In this document: positions 15,498 through 23,039 of the stretch, in pieces | Position numbering within the stretch: the first letter of the stretch is position 1 | Layout of the letters: the number at the start of each line of letters is the position of its first letter | The notes under the pieces: generated by a model | What the model was told of the DNA's origin: nothing | Seen by the model: the letters and a program-made list of their open reading frames with translations, nothing else | Database searches by the model: none | DNA from: Dehalococcoidia bacterium | GTDB lineage: Bacteria; Chloroflexota; Dehalococcoidia; GIF9; AB-539-J10 | Reading direction: 5' to 3' | Length of the DNA stretch: 27,463 nt | Assembly (NCBI GenBank): GCA_023229725.1 | Contig: JALNYR010000012.1 | Location: 1-27,463 of the forward strand | Translations under genes and position numbers: made by a program

Positions 15498-16133
15498 CTA
15501 CGAGCCGGCAGGGGGGCAAGCCGCCACCACCACGCAGTTGCGGCCGGAGTCCTTCGCCCGGTAGAGCGCGCTATCGGCCCGGCCGACCAACATGTCCTCG
15601 TCGTCTCCGTCGCAGTACTCGGCAACGCCGAGGCTTACGCTGGCCTGGAAGTCGCAACCATCCGCGTCGTGCATCGGGGTACCCTCGATGCCTGCCCTCA
15701 CGCGTTCCGCCATGATGGCGGCTCCGGCTGCGTCGGTGTTCGGCAGGATGAGGAGGAACTCCTCGCCGCCGTAGCGTCCGAGCGAATCCGTCGTGCGAAC
15801 GCTCCTTCGCATCAGCCCGGCCATGTCGGCGAGGACGCGGTCGCCGACGCGGTGTCCGTAGTTGTCGTTCACCAGCTTGAAGTGGTCGATGTCGAGCATG
15901 GCCACGGCGAGGCGCCCGTGGTAGCGGTGCGTGTGTCGCAGCCACTCGTCGAGCTTCTCAAGTATGGCGCGACGGTTCAGCAGGCCGGTGAGCGTGTCGT
16001 AGTAGGCGAGCCGTTCGAGTTCGGCGTTCTTCTTCTCCAGCTCGCGCTGCATCGTGAGCATCTGGCTGTTGAGCCGGCTCAACTCGGCATACAGCACGTG
16101 GGGGTCGTCCTCATCCGGATGAACAGTGGCCAT
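15498..16133 (-). CDS. GGDEF-domain diguanylate cyclase with N-terminal coiled coil
   Basis: This 211-aa protein makes cyclic di-GMP from two GTP. Residues 13-43 form a heptad-like coiled coil that would promote dimerisation, followed by the conserved DTLTGLLNRRA (46-56). DIDHFKLVNDNYGH (81-94) supplies the metal site, and GGEEF (122-126) is the intact active-site loop. RTTD (113-116), five residues before GGEEF, is the product-inhibition I-site, so feedback control is likely. No sensory domain is present. It starts 15 bp after the stop of the cobalamin-binding protein gene, which probably provides the input. No ribosome site precedes the ATG, suggesting translation coupled to the upstream gene. 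Confidence 0.93.
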   Translation of the reverse strand: MATVHPDEDDPHVLYAELSRLNSQMLTMQRELEKKNAELERLAYYDTLTGLLNRRAILEKLDEWLRHTHRYHGRLAVAMLDIDHFKLVNDNYGHRVGDRVLADMAGLMRRSVRTTDSLGRYGGEEFLLILPNTDAAGAAIMAERVRAGIEGTPMHDADGCDFQASVSLGVAEYCDGDDEDMLVGRADSALYRAKDSGRNCVVVAACPPAGS

Positions 16134-16148
16134 GGAGGTTTAGTATAC

Positions 16149-17213
16149 TCACCTGCGCTGCAGTATGCTACGCGCCGTCTCCAGCGCCTCGCGGGCATCC
16201 GTGCCGGTGCCGTCGGCTCCCACCCGCCGCCAGAGTTCCGGGGCGATGCGGAAAGGATGTCCTCCCGCGAGTATCGTGACCCGGGCGCCGGCGGGGGACT
16301 CCCGCACCCGGGAGATGAGGTTCTTCACCGCGCTCACGTGAGACACGAGGGTGGCTGAGATGGCGAGGACGTCCGCGGCGTACTTGTCGAGCGTTGCGAC
16401 GATGCTCTCGGCGGGAACGTTCGCGCCCAGGTAGTGCGTGTCCCAGCCATTGACTTCGAACAAGTCCGACACCATGCGGGCGCCAATCTCGTGCATCTCG
16501 TCTCCCACGCACGTGGAGACCATCTTCAGTTCGTTCCGGTGACCGCCGAAGATATAGCCGTAGAGCTGGGACATGATGAGTTGCGTCGCGGCCGTGCAGT
16601 AGTGCTCGTCCGCTACCGTGATGCGGTTCATCTGCCAGAGCCTGCCAAGCTCCCGCTGGCATGGCTGGAATACGTGCAGGTGCATGTCCTCCACGCCGGC
16701 TCCTGTTCCCATGGCGTTGCCTATCAGATAGCCTGCCGCGGTCCTGTTGCCTTCGAGCAGCCGCGCCAGGTAGTCAACGGCCAGAGAGCCGTACGGCCTG
16801 TCGCTCGAGATGAATGAGTCGATGTCGACGGGAGCGAGTGGAAGGTAGTCCACGGCGGCGGCCACAATCGGCAGGACGGCTCCGGTCAGCGCGGCCGGCA
16901 GAATCTCGGAGATGACCTCGCGCGTACACTCGAGGGTGCCCGCGAGTGCGGTGTCGGGCATCGCGCGGTGGTGGAACACGACTTTGCACCAGGCGAAGTA
17001 GTCGACAAAGAGCGCCGGCTCTTCGAGCTCGACGGCATTGGCGAGGAACTCGATGTGGTAGCGGGCGTCTCGCACGGCGCGTGCGCGCCCCGCCTCGCCG
17101 TACGGCTTCCAGAGTTCGCGTTGCAGGGAGTACTGCCGCGCCACGATAGTCTCAGCGAGGACATCGATGTGCTCGTTGAGTTCGCTGCTCGCGAGACTCG
17201 ACAGCTCCGGCAT
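16149..17213 (-). CDS. Cobalamin-binding sensor with CarH-type W-x9-EH motif
   Basis: The 354-aa protein has three parts. Residues 1 to about 135 are a helical domain I do not recognise. Residues about 138-225 match the four-helix cap of B12 sensors, with Trp193 and Glu203-His204 in an exact W-x9-EH motif (LWQMNRITVADEHYC). Residues about 228-354 are the B12-binding Rossmann domain, with His241 in DEMHEIG as the lower cobalt ligand, GANVP and ILAGGHPF. In CarH-type photoreceptors the W-x9-EH motif caps adenosylcobalamin and allows light to break the Co-C bond. Here there is no MerR DNA-binding domain. The next gene, 15 bp downstream, is a diguanylate cyclase, so the likely output is c-di-GMP. 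Methyltransferase corrinoid proteins are the alternative but usually lack this motif. Confidence 0.85.
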   Translation of the reverse strand: MPELSSLASSELNEHIDVLAETIVARQYSLQRELWKPYGEAGRARAVRDARYHIEFLANAVELEEPALFVDYFAWCKVVFHHRAMPDTALAGTLECTREVISEILPAALTGAVLPIVAAAVDYLPLAPVDIDSFISSDRPYGSLAVDYLARLLEGNRTAAGYLIGNAMGTGAGVEDMHLHVFQPCQRELGRLWQMNRITVADEHYCTAATQLIMSQLYGYIFGGHRNELKMVSTCVGDEMHEIGARMVSDLFEVNGWDTHYLGANVPAESIVATLDKYAADVLAISATLVSHVSAVKNLISRVRESPAGARVTILAGGHPFRIAPELWRRVGADGTGTDAREALETARSILQRR

Positions 17214-17261
17214 GGCGTGTGTACCACCGTGGCGCGACAGTCAGGAGGTGAGCCTGATTCG

Positions 17262-17290
17262 ATGATACGCCCCATGCGGCCCGATGACCA
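17262..17290 (-). promoter_or_regulatory. Candidate promoter of the B12-sensor/GGDEF operon
   Basis: On the minus strand TGGTCA (17290-17285) and TATCAT (17267-17262) are spaced by 17 bp, 48 bp upstream of the start. The -35 is only a 4/6 match. Confidence 0.4.
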
Positions 17291-17405
17291 GCGACGCGGC
17301 GGCTAACCGTGTGCAGGACGGTGAGGCAACGTCGCATACGGGTCCGTCCTACATTGGTCCTGCCGGCGGTCCGCCGTGTGGATTCTCGAGTGGAGGAAAT
17401 GGCAA

Positions 17406-17440
17406 GGGCGGCGACCGCCGGTGGGAGACGGTCGCCGCCC
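17406..17440 (-). terminator. Terminator-like hairpin after the DUF4382 lipoprotein gene
   Basis: GGGCGGCGACCG (17406-17417) pairs perfectly with CGGTCGCCGCCC (17429-17440), a 12-bp stem with an 11-nt loop, 17 bp past the stop. On the minus strand it is followed by TTGCCATTT rather than a pure T-run, so it may need help to terminate. Confidence 0.65.
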
Positions 17441-17456
17441 TGCCGAAAGGTAGTGT

Positions 17457-18344
17457 TCAGTCGGAGTCGTCTTCTTCAGACGAAGAATCGTCGTTCTTGC
17501 CGCCCTGCGTGCCCGCCCAGTCCGGCTTGCCCTTCTCCTCACGTTTGCCGCCGTCGGCCGGCTTGCCGGCGTCATCCGGGTTGCCGGCGTCATCGGGCGG
17601 CTCCAGCATGAGACCGGCACCTGCGCCCTCGGGCTGCCCGGCGGAGTCCGGCCTGCCCGACTCGTGGGGCTTGCCGGCCCATTCCGGCTTGCCGGTGCGG
17701 GTGCGTTCCTGTGCCTGTTCCTGAATCTCGTACTCTGCGCCCTGGCCGCTCTCGGTGAGCTGCGGCTTGACGATGTACATGCCGCTGTTGCCCGCCTTGT
17801 GGACGGTGAGGTCAAAGACGAAGTCGGTCGGCTCTTCTCCCTCGACGGCGACCGGCATCACTATCTGCAGCTTGTTGGAAGGGAGTTTGATCTCGAAGGC
17901 TTCTTCCTCGTTTTCCGCATCGGCCGGCATCGCCCAGATCTCATCCACATAGAGGAATACCTTGGTGTAGTCGCCCTCCGGCACGACGCCGGCCCAGACG
18001 GCAACCGCAGCCTCGCCGGTGAGCCCGACGAGATTGACGTCGACCGGTGCGAATGTTTGCTCGACGACCTCGTCGCTGTCGGCCAGCACGAAGCCAACGC
18101 CGGATACGGTGACCCACAGCTCCGAGAAATCGCCGATGTCGTTCGGTTCGTCGCTGATGAGCAGCACGAAGTTGGGTTCGTCGGCGGTGACAACCGCGGC
18201 GACGAGCCCGGCGGCAAGCGCAGGCGGCGTCTCGATAGCTGCAGGGGACAGGGTGTCAGCCGAATCGGCCGTTGCCGGGGCGCATCCGAACAGCGGTACG
18301 GCGATAAGTCCGAGGCTAATCAGCAGCGCAACACACCGTCTCAT
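17457..18344 (-). CDS. DUF4382-domain lipoprotein with C-terminal hexapeptide repeats
   Basis: This 295-aa protein has a lipoprotein signal ending LFGC, with lipidated Cys21. The DUF4382 domain spans about 55-195: FVLLISDEPNDIGDFSELWVTV, then PVDVNLVGL, VPEGDYTKVFLYVDEI and DFVFDLTVHKAG. This β-sandwich domain is found on bacterial surface proteins of unknown ligand. From residue 218 there are seven copies of a G-x-P-x-x-x hexapeptide (GKPEWA, GKPHES, GRPDSA, GQPEGA, GNPDDA, GKPADG, GKPDWA), ending in an acidic Asp/Ser/Glu tail. AAAGGAG lies 9 nt before the ATG. It is the last gene of the sigma/anti-sigma operon, 69 bp after a membrane protein with the same domain. It probably acts outside the membrane as a ligand-binding or interaction partner. 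Confidence 0.85.
   Translation of the reverse strand: MRRCVALLISLGLIAVPLFGCAPATADSADTLSPAAIETPPALAAGLVAAVVTADEPNFVLLISDEPNDIGDFSELWVTVSGVGFVLADSDEVVEQTFAPVDVNLVGLTGEAAVAVWAGVVPEGDYTKVFLYVDEIWAMPADAENEEEAFEIKLPSNKLQIVMPVAVEGEEPTDFVFDLTVHKAGNSGMYIVKPQLTESGQGAEYEIQEQAQERTRTGKPEWAGKPHESGRPDSAGQPEGAGAGLMLEPPDDAGNPDDAGKPADGGKREEKGKPDWAGTQGGKNDDSSSEEDDSD
17511..17693 (-). repeat. Coding hexapeptide repeats, 18-bp period
   Basis: Seven degenerate copies of an 18-bp unit encode G-x-P-x-x-x in the lipoprotein tail. On the plus strand the repeated core reads ttgccggcgtcatc and variants. Such repeats are prone to expansion and contraction. Confidence 0.7.
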
Positions 18345-18413
18345 GGCTCGCGTCTCCTTTCGGGGGATTGAGTGGGCCTGTCAGAGAGGAGAAACGCGGG
18401 ATGACGCCGGATG

Positions 18414-19526
18414 TCAGGCCGCTACGGAGGAAATGTCCTCAGTCTTCGCGTGACCGCGTGCCTGCCCGGGAGGGTCGCTCTTCGGGCCCTTGGTTTCTCC
18501 GGCAGGACCATCAACCTGGCCCTGGACGGGCTGGATGGTGCGGTCCACGCCGCTCTCGCTTGCCTGCGGAGAGAGGATATAGCGCGCTCCGGCTCCGGCG
18601 TTGCCGGTCCTGTGCACGGTGACGTCGAACACGAAGTTGACCGGCTCATCGCCTGCCACAGAGAAGTCGATGGAAACGCGCAGCCTGTCGGAGGGGAGCA
18701 CGACGTCGGCGCTTGCACCGGTTGACGCGAGAATGCCTTCGACTGCGCTGATGTGCACCAGCACGGCCTTGTAGTCGCCCGCCGGCACTTCGCCGCGCCA
18801 CAGCTCCCGCGCGATGTCTCCCTGCAGCGGCGCAAGGTCGACGGGCGCGCCGTCCGGCGTGATGCTGACCGAGGGGCCGCTTTCCGGCTTGAGCTCGATG
18901 GAGTCGATTGTGACGTTGAGGCTCTCGAAGTCCGCGATGTCGTTCGGCGCATCGCTGAGGTAGAACACAAAGTTGCCGTCCTCTGCGGGCACGGCCGGGA
19001 TGAGGCCGGGCGCCTCCGTAGCCGGTGGCTCCGTGGGTTCGGACGTCGGCGTCGTGGGGGTTGTCGGCGTTGAGGGAGTGGACGGTGTGGTCGGCGACAC
19101 AGGCGACGTGGGCTCAGTGGTCGGGACTCCCGTATCCGGCCCGGCTGTCGGAGACGCCGGCGTCGCGGGCGTCAGCGAGGGCGCAACGACCAGCAGCACC
19201 GTGAGGGCGATGACGGCGAGAGAGGCCAGCGCCGCGACGGGCAGGGGTCGGGCGAAGAGTCGTTCGAGCAGGGACGGGGTGCGCGCCGGATGTCTGGCGG
19301 CACGCCGGCCGTCGCTCGCGGCAGCGAGCCGCGCACGTGCCCGACGCATGGCGTCTTCTGAGGGTTCGAACCGGTATGCGTCGTGCGACGCGTGCGCCAC
19401 GCGCAGCAGCGGCTCGAGCCGGGAGGCCTGCTCCGGATGGCGGGCAAGGCACTGCTCGATTGTCTCGCCCTTCGCCAGCCGGTCGAGGCACTCGTCAAGT
19501 ATGCGGTCAAACGCGTCGGTATGCAT
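18414..19526 (-). CDS. Membrane-spanning anti-sigma-like protein fused to an external DUF4382 domain
   Basis: The 370-aa protein reads as a transmembrane signalling device. Residues 1 to about 75 are cytoplasmic and helical (FDRILDECLDRLAKGETIEQCLARHPEQASRLEPLL), a domain regularly encoded beside ECF sigma factors in Chloroflexota. There is no zinc HxxxCxxC motif. One transmembrane helix spans about 94-116. A Thr/Pro/Ser-rich linker fills 117-172. A DUF4382 domain (about 184-330) contains FVFYLSDAPNDIADFESLNV, VPAGDYKAVLVHI and NFVFDVTVHRTG. The tail is polar and rich in Gly/Pro. The gene starts 6 bp after the sigma factor stop. The inference is that the outer domain senses a surface signal and the inner domain holds or releases the sigma factor. 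Confidence 0.85.
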   Translation of the reverse strand: MHTDAFDRILDECLDRLAKGETIEQCLARHPEQASRLEPLLRVAHASHDAYRFEPSEDAMRRARARLAAASDGRRAARHPARTPSLLERLFARPLPVAALASLAVIALTVLLVVAPSLTPATPASPTAGPDTGVPTTEPTSPVSPTTPSTPSTPTTPTTPTSEPTEPPATEAPGLIPAVPAEDGNFVFYLSDAPNDIADFESLNVTIDSIELKPESGPSVSITPDGAPVDLAPLQGDIARELWRGEVPAGDYKAVLVHISAVEGILASTGASADVVLPSDRLRVSIDFSVAGDEPVNFVFDVTVHRTGNAGAGARYILSPQASESGVDRTIQPVQGQVDGPAGETKGPKSDPPGQARGHAKTEDISSVAA

Positions 19527-19532
19527 GATGTC

Positions 19533-20063
19533 TCACGGGATAAGGAGTCCCCGCACCTTCTCCAGGGCGGCGCGCTGCATCTCGCGCACGGCGCCGTCGC
19601 TCTTGTGCAGCACGTCCGCAGTCTCCTTCGAACTCAGACCGCCGAAGAACCGCAGCGAGAGCACGTCGCGCTGGTCCTGCGTCAGGCGGGTCATCGCCGC
19701 TCGAACGTCGGCCATCATGAGGCGCTCCTCGGCGATGTGCGCCGGGTCCGGAGAGTCGGGAAGCACGGCTTCGTCCTCATCTGCGCGCTCGAAGCGGCTG
19801 CCGCGTCGCAGGTGGTCGACCACGAGGTTGTGAGCGATGCGAAACAGCCATGCCTCCATGGGCAGGCCGCGCTCCTGGTACGAGTCGAGCGACTCGAGCG
19901 CGCGGACGAATACCTCTGCGGCGATGTCTTCGGCATCGGTCCTGTTGCCGGTCCTGGCATACGCATACCGGGCAAGCCTGGGGTAACAGGAGTCGAAGAG
20001 GGCGCCGAGGCGCTCCTCCGTATGGCTGCCGGTCGTGTGCTCTCCGCCGGAATCGCAATCCAT
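19533..20063 (-). CDS. ECF-type RNA polymerase sigma factor
   Basis: This 176-aa protein contains sigma region 2 (LFDSCYPRLARYAYARTGNRTDAEDIAAEVFVRAL to WLFRIAHNLVVDHLRR) and region 4 (LTQDQRDVLSLRFFGGLSSKETADVLHKSDGAVREMQRAALEKVR), joined by a short acidic linker. There are no regions 1 or 3, as expected for an ECF factor. It directs RNA polymerase to a specific regulon, probably including its own operon. The next gene, 6 bp away, encodes the likely membrane anti-sigma partner. The start is ambiguous: ATG 20063 is used here, but an in-frame GTG at 20105 would add 14 residues. Neither has a strong ribosome site. I could not identify the operon's promoter. Confidence 0.93.
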   Translation of the reverse strand: MDCDSGGEHTTGSHTEERLGALFDSCYPRLARYAYARTGNRTDAEDIAAEVFVRALESLDSYQERGLPMEAWLFRIAHNLVVDHLRRGSRFERADEDEAVLPDSPDPAHIAEERLMMADVRAAMTRLTQDQRDVLSLRFFGGLSSKETADVLHKSDGAVREMQRAALEKVRGLLIP

Positions 20064-20233
20064 GCAAGGCTGTCCCGATGCATCAGGCCGCCTCCCAGTA
20101 TACACAAGCGCCCGCGAGCCGGGTCCGCTGTGAATCCTCCATCACTACAAATGGAAACGCAGGGAAGGCGATTCTGTCAGGACTTTCGTGGGCGGACGGG
20201 CCGACGGCGTCCGCTTCCCGGAGGAGGAGAACG

Positions 20234-20265
20234 GCGAAGGCCGCTCTCCCACGAGCGGCCTTCGC
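20234..20265 (-). terminator. Terminator-like hairpin after the phosphotriesterase-family gene
   Basis: GCGAAGGCCGCTC (20234-20246) and GAGCGGCCTTCGC (20253-20265) form a perfect 13-bp stem with a 6-nt loop, 17 bp past the stop. The minus-strand tail CGTTCTCCTCC is pyrimidine-rich but not a pure T-run. Confidence 0.7.
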
Positions 20266-20281
20266 GATGAACCGCGTGATG

Positions 20282-21343
20282 CTAGACGAAGCTCATGAGG
20301 CGGCGCGGGTTCTTCACCATGATGGTCTCGATGACGTCGGCGCTGATGCCGCGGCGCAGCATCATGGGGACGACGTAGTTCGAGATGTGGGCGTAGCCCC
20401 AGCCACCGTACCGGACCAGCTTATTCTTGCAGACGATGTCGTGCGAGATAAGCAGCCGGTCGAGGAAGCCTTCATCCATAAGGTCGCGCAATTCGTAGAT
20501 GCGCGTGGTGTCGTTCGGCAGGTCGATGGGGTCGGCGCCGGGGAAGACGGGGAAGTGGCCTTCGTAGCCGAAGAGGTCGTACTCGATGTAGCAGCCGAGC
20601 TTCGCAAGCGCGAGCCGGCCCTCTCTCGTGCGAATCCTGCCGTCGATGTGGCTGAACGCCACGCGGCTCATGTCCGCTCCGGCGTCGACCAGGATGCGCG
20701 CCGCGTTCATGGGGCCATCGGGGTGCCTGCCGGGATGCACGTTGATGGGCGCGCCGGTTTGCCTTTGCGCCTTCACGGCGGCCAGCAACGACTTCTTCTC
20801 GAAGTCGTGCATCGGCCAGGACGTGCCGACTTCGCCGATGATGCCCGCCTTGATGCCAGTGATGCCGACGCCTTCCGTGACATCGCGGACTATCTCGTCG
20901 GCCATCTCCTCGACCGACTTCGAGAAGACCGCCGGATTGAGCGAGTTGGCAGTGTAGTAGCCCGACCCCATGATGATGTTTAGCCCCGTCACGCGGGAGA
21001 TGCGGGCAAGCGCGTTGACGTCGCGACCGAGGCCATTGTTGCCCTGGTCGACGACGGTCCTGCCGCCCGCCGCCTTGAAGCAGAGCACTTCCCTGGTGCC
21101 GAGTTCCTCGTCAAGGAGGCGGAGGTTGTCCACGTTCTCGAACGGGTGGTAGCGGAGCCAGCTGAGTATGTCCCAGTCCACCGGCTTCAGCGAGTTGCCC
21201 TTGTCCGACGACGCTGCCGGAGGTGCGTACAGGGCCGCGCCGTCCATGAGTATGTGCTCGTGCGGCAGCGTGACGCCGAGCGCCTCCCCGTCAACGGGGC
21301 CGAGAACCGTCTGTGCCTTTCCGACCATCCACGAGATGGACAT
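20282..21343 (-). CDS. Phosphotriesterase-family metal-dependent hydrolase
   Basis: This 353-aa amidohydrolase-superfamily enzyme has the complete binuclear metal site of the phosphotriesterase/lactonase family. His28 and His30 lie in LPHEHILMD, Lys165 (the carboxylated bridging lysine) in GIKAGIIGEVG, His203 in NVHPGRHPDG, His232 in FSHIDGR and Asp302 in ISHDIVCKN. Family members hydrolyse lactones, such as acyl-homoserine lactones, or phosphotriesters; the natural substrate here cannot be read from the sequence. AAAGGAGG lies 10 bases before the ATG at 21343, while a longer frame to 21457 overlaps the promoter and is rejected. It has its own promoter and terminator-like hairpin, so it is probably monocistronic. 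Confidence 0.9.
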   Translation of the reverse strand: MSISWMVGKAQTVLGPVDGEALGVTLPHEHILMDGAALYAPPAASSDKGNSLKPVDWDILSWLRYHPFENVDNLRLLDEELGTREVLCFKAAGGRTVVDQGNNGLGRDVNALARISRVTGLNIIMGSGYYTANSLNPAVFSKSVEEMADEIVRDVTEGVGITGIKAGIIGEVGTSWPMHDFEKKSLLAAVKAQRQTGAPINVHPGRHPDGPMNAARILVDAGADMSRVAFSHIDGRIRTREGRLALAKLGCYIEYDLFGYEGHFPVFPGADPIDLPNDTTRIYELRDLMDEGFLDRLLISHDIVCKNKLVRYGGWGYAHISNYVVPMMLRRGISADVIETIMVKNPRRLMSFV

Positions 21344-21400
21344 GGTGCTGTGGCCTCCTTTCGCGAGTGCGGGTCTGCGAAGATGCCCGGATTGGTGGCG

Positions 21401-21429
21401 ACGATACCACGGGCCATCGAGGGCGTCAA
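21401..21429 (-). promoter_or_regulatory. Sigma-70 promoter of the phosphotriesterase-family gene
   Basis: On the minus strand TTGACG (21429-21424) and TATCGT (21406-21401) have a 17-bp spacer. The transcript should start near 21394, about 50 nt before the ATG. Confidence 0.6.
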
Positions 21430-21532
21430 TGCACACGCCGGGATGCCGCAGCCACACCCCACTGTATGCTGCTGCGCGCGTGCGGCACCAATGGACCCCG
21501 GCTACGCCGGCACCACATGGTGCAGAGCGAAA

Positions 21533-22090
21533 CTAGGACTCTTCGATCCGGATTGTCTCGATGACGTCGCCCTGCTCGATCTCGAGCATCACGTCGGCCC
21601 CCTCAACGAGCTGACCGAACACGGTGTGCTTGCCGTCAAGGTGCGGCTGCGGTGCAAACGTGATGAAGAACTGGCAGCCGTTTGTGTTGGGGCCGGAGTT
21701 CGCCATCGAGAGTGCGCCGGTGCCATGCTTGTGGGACGTGAACTCATCCTGGAACCGGTAGCCCGGGTTGCCGCCGCCCGTCCCGAGCGGGTCGCCACCC
21801 TGTATCACGAAGCCGGGAACGACGCGATGGAACGTCGTGCCGTCGTAGAAGCCCTCTCTCGACAGGAAGACGAAGTTGTTCACGGTGACGGGGGCGTCTG
21901 CCGCGAACAGCTCGCAGACGAGGTCGCCTTTCTCCGTGACGATTGTGGCGGTATAGGACTTCGTGACGTCTATGGTCATCTGGGGTGGTGCGCTGTAGGT
22001 CAAAGGTTTCTCCTCCTGCGAACAAGCGGTGAGTGCGCATGTCAGCGCTACCGCTGCCATGACGCCAGGTAGTGCGAGACGTTTGCTCAT
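21533..22090 (-). CDS. Cyclophilin-type peptidyl-prolyl isomerase, lipoprotein
   Basis: This 185-aa protein begins with a lipoprotein signal peptide (hydrophobic run ending ALTAC, lipidated Cys23) and continues as a single cyclophilin domain. The active-site strand FHRVVPGFVIQGGDP, the loop GALSMANSGPNTNGCQFFIT and LDGKHTVFGQL are intact, so proline isomerase activity is expected. It would help fold exported proteins on the outer face of the membrane. AAGGAG lies about 10 bases before the start. It follows the Asp23/AmaP/DUF2273 genes on the same strand with an 81-bp gap and no obvious promoter between, so read-through from that operon is possible. Two short hairpins (around 21500-21523) lie just past its stop. 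Confidence 0.93.
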   Translation of the reverse strand: MSKRLALPGVMAAVALTCALTACSQEEKPLTYSAPPQMTIDVTKSYTATIVTEKGDLVCELFAADAPVTVNNFVFLSREGFYDGTTFHRVVPGFVIQGGDPLGTGGGNPGYRFQDEFTSHKHGTGALSMANSGPNTNGCQFFITFAPQPHLDGKHTVFGQLVEGADVMLEIEQGDVIETIRIEES

Positions 22091-22171
22091 TCCGAAAATG
22101 CTCCTTGCTCCGCCCCCGCATGTATCGTCCGGTCCCGACCCAGCGATGTGACCGGCCGAGAACGGGGAGCG

Positions 22172-22375
22172 CTATTCGCGGGGCTTCCTGCCTCGACCGG
22201 ACTGGAAGCGTTCGTAGGTGTCAAGCAGGTCAATCTCGCCGAGATACACCTTCGCTACGAACCAGCCGATGAGGACACACAGGGCAACGATGAGGAACTT
22301 GGCAAACCCGAGCCACGCGATGATGATGCCGGCGATGAGCCCTGCCACCAGCCCTACTGTCTTTGCGTGCGCCAT
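22172..22375 (-). CDS. DUF2273 small membrane protein
   Basis: This 67-aa protein has two closely spaced transmembrane helices (about residues 8-24 and 28-45, GLIAGIIIAWLGFAKFLIVALCVLIGWFVAKVYLG) followed by a basic cytoplasmic tail. That matches DUF2273, which is encoded with Asp23 and AmaP proteins in many Gram-positive bacteria and probably helps anchor Asp23 at the membrane. The ATG at 22375 lies 13 bp after the AmaP stop; the preceding AGAGGGACAGGG is a moderate ribosome site. A TTG at 22402 would lengthen it but overlaps AmaP and is not favoured. Confidence 0.82.
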   Translation of the reverse strand: MAHAKTVGLVAGLIAGIIIAWLGFAKFLIVALCVLIGWFVAKVYLGEIDLLDTYERFQSGRGRKPRE

Positions 22376-22388
22376 TGCCCTGTCCCTC

Positions 22389-22961
22389 TCAGCGAACCGC
22401 AACCCGGCTGCGCTTGTCGGAATGGTACTTGAACCTGATATCGACCTGTGAGACGGTGAGACCGGTAAGCTGCTGCAGCGATTCCCGCACCTTTGCCCTC
22501 ATCTCGGGGTTGACCTCGAGGAGATTCGTGCCGAGGGTCACGTGAGCGCGGCACAGCACATGCAGGCCGCTCTCTTCCTCACGGATGAAGCACTGCACGT
22601 CGTTGACGCCGTGAATCGACTCGCCGGTCCGTTCCGCCAGAAGACAGAGGCTGTCGTTCTCGATCGTTGCCGTGCCCTTGTCGCTGGTGCTGAGCGTGTG
22701 TACCTGCGTGGTCCTCAGAGGAATCAGCTCGGCGATGAGGAGAGCCAGCATGCCCACAACGATGACCACGCTGAGGGCTATCACGGCAACCCGTACGCTG
22801 CCGGATGTGTCCGCCGCCAGCCGAAGCTGTGGCTGGAACCACCCGATGAGGACGTCCGGCGGCCATGCCTGTGTGGCCACACCGATGGTCACAATCGCCC
22901 CGGCGAGTGCCGCCACGGCAAATACGGTGACCACGATGCGGTTGAATACGGAAATCATCAT
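22389..22961 (-). CDS. amaP: AmaP-like alkaline shock response membrane anchor protein
   Basis: This 190-aa protein starts with a transmembrane helix (about residues 8-30), a short external loop, a second helix (about 56-80), and then a soluble C-terminal domain (RTTQVHTLSTSDKGTATI through VSQVDIRFKY) that resembles an Asp23-like fold. This layout is AmaP, which tethers Asp23 to the cytoplasmic membrane in firmicutes. The TMs and the LPLRTTQV-type junction (here IPLRTTQV) are typical. GGAGG lies 6 bases before the ATG at 22961. It sits 78 bp after the Asp23-like gene and 13 bp before the DUF2273 gene, so the three form one operon. Confidence 0.82.
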   Translation of the reverse strand: MMISVFNRIVVTVFAVAALAGAIVTIGVATQAWPPDVLIGWFQPQLRLAADTSGSVRVAVIALSVVIVVGMLALLIAELIPLRTTQVHTLSTSDKGTATIENDSLCLLAERTGESIHGVNDVQCFIREEESGLHVLCRAHVTLGTNLLEVNPEMRAKVRESLQQLTGLTVSQVDIRFKYHSDKRSRVAVR

Positions 22962-23039
22962 CACTCGCCTCCGCTCCGCAGCCTGCGGCCTTGCGCGCAG
23001 CCCGGGGAGGCAGGAGGAGACGGCTGCGCCGCGCACAGT

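Noticed and set aside
20152..20180. Possible promoter of the ECF sigma operon (CTGACA on the minus strand)
   Set aside because: No -10 lies at a proper spacing, and no clear GGAAC-type ECF promoter was found.
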